Below are positions 44,297-54,320 of a DNA stretch of 64,000 bases, one piece after another. The notes under the pieces were generated by a model. It searched no databases. It was not told where the DNA came from and was given only the letters and a program-made list of their open reading frames with translations. Within the stretch, counting starts at the first letter, position 1. Every line of letters begins with the position of its first letter. A program made the position numbers and the translations under genes. This DNA comes from Stenotrophomonas sp. YIM B06876 (lineage in GTDB: Bacteria; Pseudomonadota; Gammaproteobacteria; Xanthomonadales; Xanthomonadaceae), in the NCBI RefSeq assembly GCF_030711595.1, contig NZ_JAUJUJ010000009.1, positions 1 through 64,000 on the forward strand, given 5' to 3'.

Positions 44297-45064
44297 CTAC
44301 GCGGCGGTGATCGGCGTGCCGGGCGGCCAGCCGAACAGGTCCAGCGCCTTCTGGAACTCGCGGTCCAGTGGTGCGCTGACGTCGACCAGCTCGCCACTGT
44401 GCGGGTGCGCGAAACGCAGGCGCTCGGCATGCAGCAGCATGCGGTGCACGCCCTGCATGCGGAAAGTGCGGTTGTGGCGGCCATCGCCGTGGCTGGTGTC
44501 GCCGATCAGGTGGTGGAACACGTGCTTGAGGTGGCGGCGGATCTGGCGGAAGCGGCCGGTCTGCGGCTGGCAGCGCAGCAGCGCGTAACGCGAGGTGGGG
44601 AATTCGCCGGCCGGCACCGGCAGCTCGCCACTGAGCAGATGCTGGAAATGGGTGATGGCCGGTTTTTTCAGCGGCTTGCCCGGGCCGCCATCCAGATCGT
44701 GCTCGACGGTGAAGGCCGCTTGCGCTGGCCAGCCGCGGCACACCGCCAGATAGTCCTTGTGCATGTCGCCGGCCATCAGCGCCTTGCCCAGCGCGCTGGC
44801 CGATTCGCGGTCGAAGGCCAGCAGCAGGCAGCCGCTGGTGGCGCGGTCGAGCCGGTGCACCAGGAAGATCGGTTTGCCCAGCTGCTCGCGCAGGCGGTCG
44901 GCCAGGAAGTCGTCTTCGCCACGCGCCAGCTTGCTGTCATGGACCATCAAACCCGCCGGCTTGTTGACCACCGCCAGCCACGGGTCCTGGTACAGCAACG
45001 GCAGCGGCTCGACTGCAACCGCCACTTCCACCGGCACCCCCGCCTGGTCGGCCGGCACGCTCAT
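44297..45064 (-). CDS. truC: tRNA pseudouridine(65) synthase TruC-like (RluA family)
   Basis: 255-residue RluA-family pseudouridine synthase. The catalytic motif is HRLDRATSG with Asp nucleophile; also [30 protein letters not shown] and [16 protein letters not shown]. Length and the [15 protein letters not shown] stretch are typical of TruC, which modifies U65 in tRNA; other RluA-type targets are possible. The ATG overlaps the ubiB stop (ATGA), so it is translated with ubiB. Confidence 0.88.
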   Translation of the reverse strand: MSVPADQAGVPVEVAVAVEPLPLLYQDPWLAVVNKPAGLMVHDSKLARGEDDFLADRLREQLGKPIFLVHRLDRATSGCLLLAFDRESASALGKALMAGDMHKDYLAVCRGWPAQAAFTVEHDLDGGPGKPLKKPAITHFQHLLSGELPVPAGEFPTSRYALLRCQPQTGRFRQIRRHLKHVFHHLIGDTSHGDGRHNRTFRMQGVHRMLLHAERLRFAHPHSGELVDVSAPLDREFQKALDLFGWPPGTPITAA

Positions 45065-46719
45065 CGCCGCAGCCACGCCGAGGCCAGTCCCAGTGCACCC
45101 AGCGTGCCGCTGGCCCACGACCACAGCGGTATCTGCGCCAGCTGCGGGCCGCCGGCCTCCAGCCCGTACAGCACCGCGGCGACCACCACCAGTGCGCCGC
45201 CGCCGACGGCGGTGACCACGCGCCGCTGCATGCGCTGCAGGGTGACGTTGAGCTCGGCCAGGTCCTGCGAGCGCATCGACAGCTGGTGCTGGCCGTCAAC
45301 CTGCTGCTGCAGCCAGCTGTGCACCAGCTTGGGCATGTCCGGTGCCTGGGTCATGATTTCCGGCAGCCGCTTGCGCAGCTCCTTGAGCACCCGGCGCGGG
45401 CTGTAGCGCTCGCGCAGGATGCGTTCGAGCACCGGCTTGGCCACGGCCCAGATATCCAGCTCCGGATCGAGCTGGCGGCCGACGCCCTCGATGTTGAGCA
45501 GGGTCTTCTGCAGCAGGATCAGCTGCGGCTGCAGGGTCAGCTGGTAACGCTGGGCCATGCGGAACAGCTTGATCAGCACTTCGGCCAGCGAGATCTGCGA
45601 CAGCGGCCGGGTGAAATACGGCTCGCAGATCGCCCGCGCCGCCGCTTCCAGCTCGTCGATGCGCACGTTGCCCGGCATCCAGCCGGCCTGCACGTGCAGC
45701 TCGGCCATGCGCCGGTAATCCTTGTTGAAGATCGCCATGAAATTCTCGGCGAGGTAGTACTGGTCCTGCTCGGAGAGCTGGCCCATGATGCCGAAATCCA
45801 GCGCGATGAAACGCGGGTTGTCGCGCCGTGCCGGATCGCTGTCGACCCAGATGTTGCCGGCATGGGCATCGGCGTGGAAGAAGTTGTCGCGGAACACCTG
45901 GGTGTAGAACACCCGCACACCCTTGGCGGCCAGCGCCTTGCGGTCGATCCCGGCCGCATCCAGCGCGGCGATGTCGTCGGAGGGAATGCCCCACACCCGC
46001 TCCAGCGTCAGGGCGCGCTCGGCGGTGTGGGTCCAGATCACCTCGGGCACATACAGATCGTCCGAATCCTGCCAGAAGCGGCGCAGCACGCTGGCGTTGG
46101 CGCCTTCGCGCTGCAGGTCCAGCTCGGCGGCCAGGGTGGTCTCCACCTCGGCCACCACTTCGCGCGGACGGATCTTGGCGGCACGCGGATGGGTGCGCTC
46201 GACCAGCGCGGCGGCCGAGTTCAACAGCGCGATGTCGGCGCTGATCTGCCGCTCGATATCCGGGCGCAGCACCTTGACCACCACCTGGCGGCCATCGGGC
46301 AAGGTGGCCGCATGCACCTGCGCGATCGAGGCCGAGGCCAGCGGCGTGGTGTCGAAACTGGCGAACGCCGCGGAGACCGGCTGTCCCAGCGCCCGCTCGA
46401 CGATCGCGCGCGCCTGCTCGCCGTCAAACGGCTTGACCCGGTCCTGCAGCAGGGTCAGTTCGGCGGCGATATCCGGGGGCACCAGATCGCGGCGGGTGGA
46501 CAGGATCTGCCCGAACTTGACGAAGATCGGCCCCAGCTCCTGCAATGCCAGCCGCAGCCGCGCCCCACGCGACTGCGCGGCGATCTCGGCCGAGGCCCGC
46601 GGCACGAACGGCTTGGCCAGGCGCAACCAGCGCTCGACCGGCGTGCCATCGAGCAGGTCGTCGAGCCGGTAGCGCAGCAGCACCCGGCCGATGCGGCTGG
46701 CACGGAAAACCGCCTTCAT
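45061..46719 (-). CDS. ubiB: Ubiquinone biosynthesis regulatory kinase-like protein UbiB
   Basis: 552-residue ABC1/ADCK-family atypical kinase, an ATPase needed for ubiquinone synthesis. The diagnostic KxGQ motif is at 68-71 ([14 protein letters not shown]), followed by SIAQVHAA (Ala-rich loop replacing the Gly-rich loop), VKVLRPDI (Lys), [10 protein letters not shown] and the metal-binding DFGIMG. Two C-terminal hydrophobic helices ([35 protein letters not shown]) anchor it. It overlaps ubiJ upstream and truC downstream by 4 bp each. Confidence 0.95.
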   Translation of the reverse strand: MKAVFRASRIGRVLLRYRLDDLLDGTPVERWLRLAKPFVPRASAEIAAQSRGARLRLALQELGPIFVKFGQILSTRRDLVPPDIAAELTLLQDRVKPFDGEQARAIVERALGQPVSAAFASFDTTPLASASIAQVHAATLPDGRQVVVKVLRPDIERQISADIALLNSAAALVERTHPRAAKIRPREVVAEVETTLAAELDLQREGANASVLRRFWQDSDDLYVPEVIWTHTAERALTLERVWGIPSDDIAALDAAGIDRKALAAKGVRVFYTQVFRDNFFHADAHAGNIWVDSDPARRDNPRFIALDFGIMGQLSEQDQYYLAENFMAIFNKDYRRMAELHVQAGWMPGNVRIDELEAAARAICEPYFTRPLSQISLAEVLIKLFRMAQRYQLTLQPQLILLQKTLLNIEGVGRQLDPELDIWAVAKPVLERILRERYSPRRVLKELRKRLPEIMTQAPDMPKLVHSWLQQQVDGQHQLSMRSQDLAELNVTLQRMQRRVVTAVGGGALVVVAAVLYGLEAGGPQLAQIPLWSWASGTLGALGLASAWLRR

Positions 46720-47363
46720 GCCACCTCCCCGCGCTGGCGCAACCGCGCCACCCGTACCGCCAGCCGTTCAACGTCGTCGCGCATCACATCCACATCGTCA
46801 TGGAACGCCTCCAGTTCGGCCCGCGGCACCACGTCGCGCGATTCCTCGGTGACATATTCGGCCGCGGTCTGGGCCAGGTCGACCGCGCTGCGGCGCGCCT
46901 GCAGCAGCGCCGAGCGCAGGCTGTTGGCCACCTGCACGCCCAGCACATCGCCGAACACGCTGACAAAAGGCTGCTGCCAGTCCGGGTCGAAGCCGGTGGC
47001 CAGCTGTTGCAGGCGCCGCGCCAATTCGGCATCGCCGGAGACCTTCATCCGTCCCGCGGGAGCAGTGCCCCCCCGGCGGGCGTTGGCCAGGAACGGCAAC
47101 TGCGCCAGCACCCCGCCCAGGGTGCTGCGTACCGCCAGGTCGGGTTGCTGCGCCGGATCGACCGGGCCGACCGTCAGCCGTTCGCCGGCCACGCCGATGC
47201 GCATCGCCAGCGACGGCGATTCCAGCGTCAAGGTGATGCTCTGGCCATCCAGCGGGCGCAAGGCGGTGCGGGTATCCGGGTCCAGCGCCAAGGCGCGGTT
47301 CAGGGCCGCTTCCAGGGCACGCCCGGCCAGCGGTTTGAGGGCTTTGAAGGGGGAAAGAGGCAT
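46716..47363 (-). CDS. ubiJ: Ubiquinone biosynthesis accessory factor UbiJ
   Basis: 215-residue protein with an N-terminal SCP2-like lipid-binding domain ([20 protein letters not shown] ... [16 protein letters not shown] ... [16 protein letters not shown]) and a C-terminal helical part ending in [14 protein letters not shown]. UbiJ and UbiK form the scaffold that gathers ubiquinone enzymes. Position directly before ubiB, with ATGA overlap, supports the call. No ubiE lies upstream in this window, unlike the E. coli ubiE-ubiJ-ubiB order. Confidence 0.88.
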   Translation of the reverse strand: MPLSPFKALKPLAGRALEAALNRALALDPDTRTALRPLDGQSITLTLESPSLAMRIGVAGERLTVGPVDPAQQPDLAVRSTLGGVLAQLPFLANARRGGTAPAGRMKVSGDAELARRLQQLATGFDPDWQQPFVSVFGDVLGVQVANSLRSALLQARRSAVDLAQTAAEYVTEESRDVVPRAELEAFHDDVDVMRDDVERLAVRVARLRQRGEVA

Positions 47364-47494
47364 CCGCGCATTCTACCTGCCAGCGTGCGCGCGTCGGGCC
47401 GGCGCGCGGCTCCCGTCACCGCGCCGGTGCACAGCGCCGCCGCGAAGGTTCATGCTATGCCCCCTCAACAGACAGTGGCAGGAGCGGTCAGGCA

Positions 47495-48598
47495 ATGGGC
47501 AAGACCCGGGTAGGCATCATCTTCGGCGGGCGTTCGGCCGAACACGAGGTCTCGCTGCAATCGGCGAAAAACATCCTGGATGCGCTGGACAAGGCGCGTT
47601 TCGACGTCAGCCTGATCGGCATCGACAAGCAGGGCTTGTGGCACCTGTGCGATCCGGCCGGCTTCCTGCACCACGCCGCGGATCCGGCGCGGATCGCGCT
47701 GGACACCTCCGGCCCGGTGCTGTCGGTGATTCCCGGCGCCGGGCGCGGCCAGCTGGTCACCGCCGACGGTCGGGCCGTACCGCAGCTGGACGTGGTGTTC
47801 CCGATCGTGCACGGCACGCTCGGCGAGGACGGCAGCCTGCAGGGCCTGCTGCGCACGCTGAACCTGCCTTTCGCCGGACCGGGCGTGCTGGGTGCGGCCG
47901 CCGCGATGGACAAGGACGTGGCCAAGCGCCTGCTGCGCGATGCCGGGCTGGCGGTGGCGCCGTTTGTCTGTCTCAACCGGATCAGCGCCGCGCAGGCCGA
48001 CTACACCACGCTGGTCGCCGAACTGGGTTCGCCGCTGTTCGTCAAGCCGGCCAACCAGGGCTCGTCGGTGGGCGTGAGCAAGGTGCGCAACGCCGCCGAG
48101 TTCAACGCCGCGATGGCGCTGGCACTGTCCTTCGACCACAAGGTGCTGGTGGAATCGGCGATCAGTGGCCGCGAGATCGAATGCGCGGTGCTGGGCAACG
48201 AGCACCCCGAGGCCAGCGTCTGCGGTGAGGTGGTGGTGCATGACGACTTCTACGCCTACGACACCAAGTACCTCAGCGCCAACGGCGCCGAGACGGTGAT
48301 CCCGGCCGACATCGACGCGGATGCGCAGGCGCGCATCCGCCAGACCGCCCTCCGTGCCTACCAGGCGCTGGAGTGCATCGGCATGGCCCGCGTGGACTTG
48401 TTCCTGACCGCCGCAGGCGAGGTGGTGATCAACGAACTCAACACCCTGCCCGGCTTCACCAGGATCAGCATGTATCCCAAGCTGTGGGGCGCGAGCGGCC
48501 TGGACTACACCGCGCTGATCACCCGCCTGATCGAACTGGCGCTGCAACGCCATGCCGCCGACCAGGCGCTGCGCAGCTCGATCGGCGCACCGGCATGA
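47495..48598 (+). CDS. ddl: D-alanine-D-alanine ligase
   Basis: 367-residue ATP-grasp ligase joining two D-Ala for peptidoglycan precursors. Motifs: [69 protein letters not shown] and [20 protein letters not shown]. The size and [10 protein letters not shown] sequence fit the DdlA branch rather than the shorter DdlB of division clusters. A GNAT gene overlaps its stop codon (ATGA). Confidence 0.95.
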   Translation: MGKTRVGIIFGGRSAEHEVSLQSAKNILDALDKARFDVSLIGIDKQGLWHLCDPAGFLHHAADPARIALDTSGPVLSVIPGAGRGQLVTADGRAVPQLDVVFPIVHGTLGEDGSLQGLLRTLNLPFAGPGVLGAAAAMDKDVAKRLLRDAGLAVAPFVCLNRISAAQADYTTLVAELGSPLFVKPANQGSSVGVSKVRNAAEFNAAMALALSFDHKVLVESAISGREIECAVLGNEHPEASVCGEVVVHDDFYAYDTKYLSANGAETVIPADIDADAQARIRQTALRAYQALECIGMARVDLFLTAAGEVVINELNTLPGFTRISMYPKLWGASGLDYTALITRLIELALQRHAADQALRSSIGAPA

Positions 48599-49101
48599 GC
48601 ACAGGCCTTGCCTCCGGTGAAGCGCCCCGCGCCATCACTGACGCCGATATTGCCGCGCTGCTGGCCCTGAACAATGCCCACGCGACCGAACTGTCCTGGC
48701 AAAGCCCCGAGGCGTTTTCACGCCTGCTGGCGCAGGCCTGTTTTGCGCGCACCGCAGGAGAGGCCGAGGCGCTGCTGATCGCATTGGACCAGACGGCCGA
48801 TTACGACAACCCCAACTTCGCGTGGCTGGCGGCGCGTTACCCGCGTTTTGTCTACATCGACCGCATCGTGGTGGCGGAGGCCCTGCACGGCCGGGGCCTG
48901 GCACGCGGGCTGTACGCCGCATTGATCCGCTTCGCCGCGGCACACGGGCATACGCATCTGGTGTGTGAGATCAATCTCGATCCACCCAATCCGGCCTCGC
49001 TGGCATTGCACGTTGCACTGGGTTTCAGCGCGGTGGGCCAAGCCACGCTGGACAACGGCAAGACCGTGGCCTATTTCCACCGGCCGCTGTCACCCGGATA
49101 G
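48595..49101 (+). CDS. GNAT-family N-acetyltransferase, coupled to ddl
   Basis: 168 aa. Acetyl-CoA-binding GNAT core: [30 protein letters not shown], with the (R/Q)xxGxG/A motif as HGRGLARG, then [21 protein letters not shown] and a C-terminal AYFHRPL. The N-terminus ([20 protein letters not shown]) is typical of a subgroup annotated only as acetyltransferase. The ATG lies in the ddl stop codon. Substrate unknown. Confidence 0.88.
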   Translation: MSTGLASGEAPRAITDADIAALLALNNAHATELSWQSPEAFSRLLAQACFARTAGEAEALLIALDQTADYDNPNFAWLAARYPRFVYIDRIVVAEALHGRGLARGLYAALIRFAAAHGHTHLVCEINLDPPNPASLALHVALGFSAVGQATLDNGKTVAYFHRPLSPG

Positions 49102-49104
49102 CGG

Positions 49105-49143
49105 AAAAAAGAACCGGCCCGCTCCGGTTACCCGGGCGGGCCG
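49105..49143 (-). terminator. Terminator between GNAT and DUF1328 genes
   Basis: On the minus strand CGGCCCGC, a 13-base loop, GCGGGCCG, then TTCTTTTTTCC. It follows the DUF1328 gene by 24 bp; the stem could also end plus-strand transcription of ddl-GNAT weakly. Confidence 0.65.
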
Positions 49144-49167
49144 TCATCGTGCAGTGCAATCGTGCCC

Positions 49168-49323
49168 CTAGGCTTTCTTGCGGAACAGCGAGATCACCGC
49201 CAGGATCAGGAACACCACGAACAGGATCCAGGCGATGTTGCTGGCAGCCCCGGCAATACCGCTGAAGCCCAGCACGGCGGCGATGATGGCGATGACGAAA
49301 AAGACGACGGCGTAATGCAGCAT
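49168..49323 (-). CDS. DUF1328 small membrane protein (YtjA-like)
   Basis: 51-residue protein with two hydrophobic helices ([20 protein letters not shown] and [20 protein letters not shown]) and a basic tail FRKKA. This is the UPF0391/DUF1328 family, common and often stress-induced. The ATG at 49323 is where the family begins; the longer frame upstream is not supported. A terminator follows. Confidence 0.9.
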   Translation of the reverse strand: MLHYAVVFFVIAIIAAVLGFSGIAGAASNIAWILFVVFLILAVISLFRKKA

Positions 49324-49556
49324 GGCAAAGTCCAATTGACGTGTCGTGCCGGATTGGCGCGCTGCCATCTTGGGCAAGCGAAAGTCGTCATCCGGTGATG
49401 GCGTGCACATCGGCTTCAGGGTTGTGAGCGCTTCGTCTACACCGCCGCCCATGGCAGGTCAACGCCCCCGCGCCGCACGTTGTCCACCGCCTCAATTCGA
49501 CCGCCCGGGATGGCGTGCCAGGGCGACGGTGGCCGGGCGGTGCCGCACGCGTGCAG

Positions 49557-50558
49557 TCAGCGCGCTGCCGGCTCGACGCTGGCCCGCAGCCGGCGCATGC
49601 CTTCTTCGATCGACACCTTGGGCACGTAACCGAAGTCGCGCCGTGCCGGCGCCATCGAATACCAGTGCGGCGTGCACAGCTGCTCGGCCAGGAAGCGGGT
49701 CATCGGCGGCTCGCCGCGCAGGCGCAGCAGCGGCCACAGCTTTTCGCACACCGCACCGATGCGATAGGCGGTCTTGAACGGGATCGACTTCTCCACGGCC
49801 GGCGCGCCAACCGCGGCCAGCAGCCGGTTGAGCAGCTCGCGCATCGGCAGCGGTTCGCCGTTGGAGATGAAGTACGCCTTGCCCGCGCACGCCGCACCGA
49901 CCACCAGATGGTCGAAGGCATCGAAGTGCGCCTGCGCGGCATTGTCGATATAGGTGGTGTCGACCTTGTTGAGCCCATCGCCGACAAAGCGCAGGCGTCC
50001 GGCACGGGCGCGTTCGGCCAGCCGCGGCAGCAACTGGTTGTCGCCCGGGCCCCAGATCAGCCGCGGGCGCAGCGCCACGGTCGCCAGCTCGGCGCCGTTG
50101 GCGGCCAGCACGTGCTGTTCGGCAATCGCCTTGGTCGCCGCGTACGGCGCCTGGAAATCCTCGCCATAGGGCACCTCGTCCGCGCCCAGCCCTTCCACCG
50201 GATGGGTGGCGCGATGGGTCACGCTCGGGGTGGAGGTGTAGACCAGCCGGCGCACGCCGTGGGTGCGGCAGGCGGCCAGCACGTTGTCGGTCCCGACCAC
50301 GTTGGCCTGGTAGTAGCTGTCATAGCTGCCCCAGGCGCCGGCCTTGGCCGCGTTGTGGAATACCGCATCCACCCCGGCCACCGCATGCTGCACCGCGTTG
50401 GCATCGGCCAGATCGCCACGGATCTGGCCCACGCCCAGCGCCTGCAGCGCCGGATAGTGGCCGCGGTTGAAGCTGAGCACCTCGTGGCCGCGTTCGACCA
50501 GGCCCCGGCACAAGGCCTGGCCGAGAAACCCCCCGCCACCGGTCACCAGAATCTTCAT
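49557..50558 (-). CDS. oleD: OleD, 2-alkyl-3-oxoalkanoate reductase
   Basis: 333-residue short-chain dehydrogenase/epimerase-like enzyme reducing the beta-keto acid made by OleA to the beta-hydroxy acid, NADPH-dependent. Rossmann motif [13 protein letters not shown] (GxxGxxG), [26 protein letters not shown], and the YxxxK dyad YAATK. Identification rests on these plus the neighbouring oleC, whose stop codon overlaps its start by 4 bp. Last gene of the ole cluster in this direction. Confidence 0.92.
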   Translation of the reverse strand: MKILVTGGGGFLGQALCRGLVERGHEVLSFNRGHYPALQALGVGQIRGDLADANAVQHAVAGVDAVFHNAAKAGAWGSYDSYYQANVVGTDNVLAACRTHGVRRLVYTSTPSVTHRATHPVEGLGADEVPYGEDFQAPYAATKAIAEQHVLAANGAELATVALRPRLIWGPGDNQLLPRLAERARAGRLRFVGDGLNKVDTTYIDNAAQAHFDAFDHLVVGAACAGKAYFISNGEPLPMRELLNRLLAAVGAPAVEKSIPFKTAYRIGAVCEKLWPLLRLRGEPPMTRFLAEQLCTPHWYSMAPARRDFGYVPKVSIEEGMRRLRASVEPAAR

Positions 50559-52213
50559 GCGTGTTCCTTCAATTGCGTGGCGGCCCAGTGCGCGAGTTTC
50601 TCGCGGCCGATCTTGGCGTTGTGGCGGATGTCCACCGGAAAGCCGGGATGCCGCAGGAAGTCTGCAATGCCGGCCGTGTGTGGATGGCGCTGGGCCAGCG
50701 CGCGCAGCTGTGGCGCGACCGCAGCGGCAGTCGCGCCGGGCAGCAGTTCATAGCACAGCACCGGCCGCTGGCTGCCGCAGCCGCCCACGCCGACCAGCGC
50801 GGTGCGGCGCACGCCGGGCACGGTATTGAATACCGGCTCCACCTGTTCGGTGTAGAGCGGCCCGCGCGCGGTTTGCAGCCGCTGCGTCTTGCGCCCGCAG
50901 AACCACAGCCGGCCCTGCGCATCGAAATAGCCGACATCGCCCATGCGGTGCACGCTGCGGCGGCGGCCATCGGCCAGGGTTTCGCCGATCTTGGCCACGG
51001 CGGTGGCGGCATCGCGGTTGAAATAGCTGTCGGTGGCGGTCGGCCCGGCCACGGTGATCTCGCCCACCTGCCCGGCCGGCAGTTCCCGCACCCCGCTCCA
51101 GTCGGCGATGGCGGCATCGTCGATGGCGATGATGCGCACCTGGTTCGGCGCGACCACCTGGCCGACGCAGGTGCCAGCCCCGGCTTCGGTGGCGGCGCGG
51201 GTGTCCTGCAGTGCGCGGCCTTCGATCACCGCCACCGGCAGGCATTCGGTGGCGCCGTACGGGGTCCAGAACTCGGCCTGCGGCGGCAGCAGCGTACGCA
51301 TTCTGGCCACCACCTCCGGCGGTACCGGCGCCCCGGCCGAGGTCACCCGGGTCACCGTCGGCAGCGGTTGGCCGTAGTCGGCCAGCACCTTCATCAGCGC
51401 CGGCGAGCCGAACAGCTGGGTCACGCCGAAGCGGGCGATGGCGTCGTGCAGCTTGCGCGGATCGGCGCTGCCGGGCCGGGTCGGGTCCATGTCCGGGATC
51501 ACCGAGGTCAGCCCCAGTGCCGGGTCGAACAGCGCGAACGGCGGGAAGGTCGGCAGATCGACACCGCCGGGCTGGATGCCGAAGGCGTTGCGCAGCAGCT
51601 CGATCTGGCCGCTGAAATGGCGGTGGCGGTACACCACGCCCTTGGGCACACCGGTCGAGCCGCTGGTGAACAGGATCGCCGCGGTGTCATCGGCCGCGGT
51701 GGCCGCCAGCTGGCTGCCGGCGCCGGCACCGGCCGCCTCGATCTTTGCCAGCGTGGTGCCACCCCAGCCCCAGCGCGCACCGACCGTAACCAGCTGCCGG
51801 GCCGATCTGGCCCAGCCCAGCAGCACCCGCGCCAGCTGCGCCAGCGGGATACCGATGAAGGCCTGCGGCTGGGCTTCGTCCAGACACTGTTTGAGCGCGC
51901 GCTTGTCGATCCCCGGATCCACCAGCACCGGTACCGCACCGATCTTGAACAGCGCGAACATCAGCAGGAAGAATTCCGGGCCCGGTCGCACCATCACCAC
52001 CGCGCGCGCGCCGCGGCCGATGCCGTACGCGGCCAGACCGGCGCCAATGGCATCGCTGCGCGCATCGAGCGTGCGGTAATCCAGGGTGACGTCGTAGCGG
52101 GCCATGCCATTGGCGGCAGGCTTGCCGGGGCAGCGGATGGCGATCTGGTCGGGCCGTTCACGCGCCAGTTCGGGCAGGCGCGCGGCGATATTGCAGGAAT
52201 CGTTCATCGGCAT
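50555..52213 (-). CDS. oleC: OleC, beta-lactone synthetase (AMP-binding)
   Basis: 552-residue adenylate-forming enzyme that turns the 2-alkyl-3-hydroxy acid into a cis-beta-lactone. The ATP loop is [17 protein letters not shown]; others are [31 protein letters not shown], and the C-terminal [13 protein letters not shown] with the conserved Lys. ATG 52213 is taken; ATG 52207 is also possible, and neither has a strong ribosome site. It is coupled to oleD. Confidence 0.93.
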   Translation of the reverse strand: MPMNDSCNIAARLPELARERPDQIAIRCPGKPAANGMARYDVTLDYRTLDARSDAIGAGLAAYGIGRGARAVVMVRPGPEFFLLMFALFKIGAVPVLVDPGIDKRALKQCLDEAQPQAFIGIPLAQLARVLLGWARSARQLVTVGARWGWGGTTLAKIEAAGAGAGSQLAATAADDTAAILFTSGSTGVPKGVVYRHRHFSGQIELLRNAFGIQPGGVDLPTFPPFALFDPALGLTSVIPDMDPTRPGSADPRKLHDAIARFGVTQLFGSPALMKVLADYGQPLPTVTRVTSAGAPVPPEVVARMRTLLPPQAEFWTPYGATECLPVAVIEGRALQDTRAATEAGAGTCVGQVVAPNQVRIIAIDDAAIADWSGVRELPAGQVGEITVAGPTATDSYFNRDAATAVAKIGETLADGRRRSVHRMGDVGYFDAQGRLWFCGRKTQRLQTARGPLYTEQVEPVFNTVPGVRRTALVGVGGCGSQRPVLCYELLPGATAAAVAPQLRALAQRHPHTAGIADFLRHPGFPVDIRHNAKIGREKLAHWAATQLKEHA

Positions 52214-52308
52214 ATTGTCACCGCTGCAGAAATTTCTTGCGCGCGGATCGGCGGCATGGAAAATCTTCCAGCTTCCCCCTCCGCATTGCCGCCCCAAGGC
52301 CGGCTCCC

Positions 52309-52740
52309 ATGCCCCATCCCTGCCTCAGCTGCGGCGCCTGCTGCGCCCAGTACCGCGTCGCCTTTCATTGGATGGAATCGGACGAAGCCAGCGAAGGCGG
52401 CGTGCCGCAGGCGTTGACCCAGCAGCTGGACCCGCATCGCCTGTGCATGCAGGGCACCTATTCGGACCCGATCCGCTGTGTGGCGCTGGATGCGCGCATC
52501 GGCGAGTACTCGCGTTGCACCATCCACCCCAATCGCCCCAGCGTGTGCCGTGAAGTCGATGCGTCGTGGGAATACGGCCAGGCCAGCCCGCAGTGTGATC
52601 GCGCGCGCGCCGCGCACGGGCTGGCGCCGTTGACGTTGGCCGACTGGCGCTGGCGCGATGGCGCGGACAACAACGACAACCATCCCGACGACAGCGGCAA
52701 CAGCCCGTCATCGCCACCGGATACACCCGTCGCCGCGTGA
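52309..52740 (+). CDS. YkgJ-family cysteine-cluster protein
   Basis: 143 aa. The N-terminal CLSCGACCAQYRV is the YkgJ Cys cluster, with further Cys in RLCMQG, IRCVAL, SRCTIHPNRPSVC and PQC; such proteins bind zinc or an iron-sulfur cluster. The tail from about residue 115 (DGADNNDNHPDDSGN) is low complexity and acidic. It lies on the plus strand between oleC and oleB, breaking the strand order of the ole cluster. Function unknown. Confidence 0.85.
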   Translation: MPHPCLSCGACCAQYRVAFHWMESDEASEGGVPQALTQQLDPHRLCMQGTYSDPIRCVALDARIGEYSRCTIHPNRPSVCREVDASWEYGQASPQCDRARAAHGLAPLTLADWRWRDGADNNDNHPDDSGNSPSSPPDTPVAA

Positions 52741-52784
52741 CACTGTCGCCCCAGGTGTACTTGGCAGGGCCCTGGACGGTGCAT

Positions 52785-52816
52785 TGCGGACAACGGGGTC
52801 TTGCCCCGCTCTATCC
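52785..52816. repeat. Degenerate REP-like palindrome
   Basis: GCGGACAACGGGGTCTTGCCCCGCTCTAT resembles the CTAC-ending REP units at 27.8 kb, but the head is CTAT and the stem is short. It lies between the convergent ykgJ-like and oleB genes. Confidence 0.5.
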
Positions 52817-52827
52817 GTCGCTGGTGG

Positions 52828-53718
52828 TCACACGATCGGATTGCGCTCCAGAAACGCCCGCACCGCCGGCACGATGGCCTCGTGCTTGTCTTCCAGCACG
52901 TAGTGGTTGGCGTCTTCGAACGCGGTCACTTCGGCCTGCGGCAACGCGGTGCGGAAGCCGGCCAGGAAGTGGTGGTCGAAGCAGAAATCACGCAGGCCCC
53001 AGGCGATATACACCGGGCGGTCGGCAAACGTCGGCAGCGCTGCGGCGGCACGCTCCAGCAGCGACCAGGCCTTGTCGGCCGGTGACAGCGGGATGTCCTG
53101 CATGAAGCGGATCGTGGCGATGCGGTTGGCCCAGCTGTCGTACGGCGCGACATAGGCGCGGCGCACCTCGGCCGGCATCTTGCGGCTCACGCCCAGCCAC
53201 GAGGCACCGGCGGAGAACGCATTGAAGGTGCGGATGAACCACTCCCCCAGCCCCCAATGCCGGCCCATGGCGATCTGCCACGGCATCGGCTTTTCCGCCG
53301 GCAACGGGAACGCGGCCGTGTTGGTGATCACCAGCCGCTTGACCTGCGCGTGGTGCGACAGTGCCCAGCCGAAACCGATCATGCCACCCCAGTCGTGCAC
53401 CGCCAGCGTTACCGGGCCGGTGATGCCCAGGTGCGTGAGCAGCGCGTCCAGATCGTCCACGCGCGATTGCAGCGTGTACTCGTAGCGGCTGTCGTCGGGC
53501 TTGTCCGACAGGCCCATGCCGATATGGTCCGGCACGATGCAGCGGTACTTGTCGCTCAGGCCGTTGACCAGGTGCCGCCACAGGTAGCTCCACGACGGGT
53601 TGCCGTGCAGCATCACCACCACCTCGCCATCGCGCGGGCCTTCGTCGAGGTAGTTCATCGACAGCCCCGGACGGACCTCGAAGCGGTGGCGGGTTGTGGG
53701 GTAGCCGGGGTACAGCAT
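52828..53718 (-). CDS. oleB: OleB, beta-lactone decarboxylase (haloalkane-dehalogenase-like)
   Basis: 296-residue alpha/beta hydrolase related to haloalkane dehalogenases, which decarboxylates the cis-beta-lactone to a cis-alkene. Key residues: HGNPSWSYLWRHL (oxyanion and halide-site Trp), nucleophile Asp in LAVHDWGGMIGFGWAL, the cap domain, and His in DANHYVLED. The Asp nucleophile distinguishes it from ordinary esterases. I choose ATG 53718 (MLYPGYPTTRHRFEVRPGL) because the family starts there; GTG 53730 and ATG 53763 are alternatives. Separated from oleA by the 54-55.4 kb insertion. Confidence 0.92.
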   Translation of the reverse strand: MLYPGYPTTRHRFEVRPGLSMNYLDEGPRDGEVVVMLHGNPSWSYLWRHLVNGLSDKYRCIVPDHIGMGLSDKPDDSRYEYTLQSRVDDLDALLTHLGITGPVTLAVHDWGGMIGFGWALSHHAQVKRLVITNTAAFPLPAEKPMPWQIAMGRHWGLGEWFIRTFNAFSAGASWLGVSRKMPAEVRRAYVAPYDSWANRIATIRFMQDIPLSPADKAWSLLERAAAALPTFADRPVYIAWGLRDFCFDHHFLAGFRTALPQAEVTAFEDANHYVLEDKHEAIVPAVRAFLERNPIV

Positions 53719-53845
53719 CGGGGAAATCACGCAATCACGGACAAGGCGCGCATTGTAGGCCATGCCCCCGGGCCGCGCCCCGGCCCCGTGAAGCGCGCGC
53801 AGGCGGACCACAATGCGCCAGACCGCACCACCGCCCGGAGTCGCC

Positions 53846-54050
53846 ATGCCGGAATCCTTGGACAGCCTCATGGCCCGCATCCGCGCCTGCCGCCTGTGCG
53901 AAGCCCACCTGCCACTGGGCTGCCGCCCGGTGGTGCAGGCTCGCCGACGGCGCGGCTACTGATCGTCAGCCTCCGGGGCGCCGCGTGCATGACACCGGCA
54001 TTCCGTTCAACGACCCCAGTGGCGACCGCCTGCGCGACACCAGCGCCTGA
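53846..54050 (+). pseudogene. Truncated, frameshifted uracil-DNA glycosylase family gene
   Basis: The first 32 codons read MPESLDSLMARIRACRLCEA..., with the CRLCEAHLPLG Fe-S Cys pair and RPVVQA of the family 4/5-like uracil-DNA glycosylases. The reading then continues in a second frame (SPTARLLIVSL) and a third (GRRVHDTGIPFNDPSGDRLRD) before a stop. The rest of the gene (over 100 codons) is missing. The break coincides with the left edge of the methyltransferase remnant at about 54041. Confidence 0.75.
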
Positions 54051-54316
54051 TAGCGCTGGAACAGGAAGGCCACGCGCTCGGCATCGGTACCGAGCTTCGG
54101 TGGCTTGCGACCGACGGCCTTCTCGGCGGCGAGATAGGCCGCGTCCACCGCCTTGTCTGGTTTCTGGTGCGCCTTGACCAGCGCCGGCGGCATGGTCAGT
54201 GGGGGAAAGATGCCGGTGTCATCGGCCAATAGGCAAAACAGCAGCCGCACCAGCAGCCCTTCCAGCGCGTGGCCCTCGTAGCCGGTGGCCTTGAGCGCAT
54301 CATGCCGCCGCCCCAT
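54041..54316 (-). pseudogene. Internal-deletion remnant of a type IIG/class I DNA methyltransferase gene
   Basis: About 92 codons. The first part (ALKATGYEGHALEGLLVRLL, then FCLLADDTGIFPP) is like the start of MmeI-type restriction-modification or class I SAM-dependent DNA methyltransferases. The end (DKAVDAAYLAAEKAVGRKPP ... RVAFLFQRYQAL) is like their extreme C-terminus; the whole catalytic middle is gone. The ATG at 54316 lies 4 bp after the Fic stop, so it was probably coupled to Fic. The frame runs on into the reverse of the glycosylase remnant without a stop of its own. Confidence 0.65.
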
Positions 54317-54320
54317 GTAT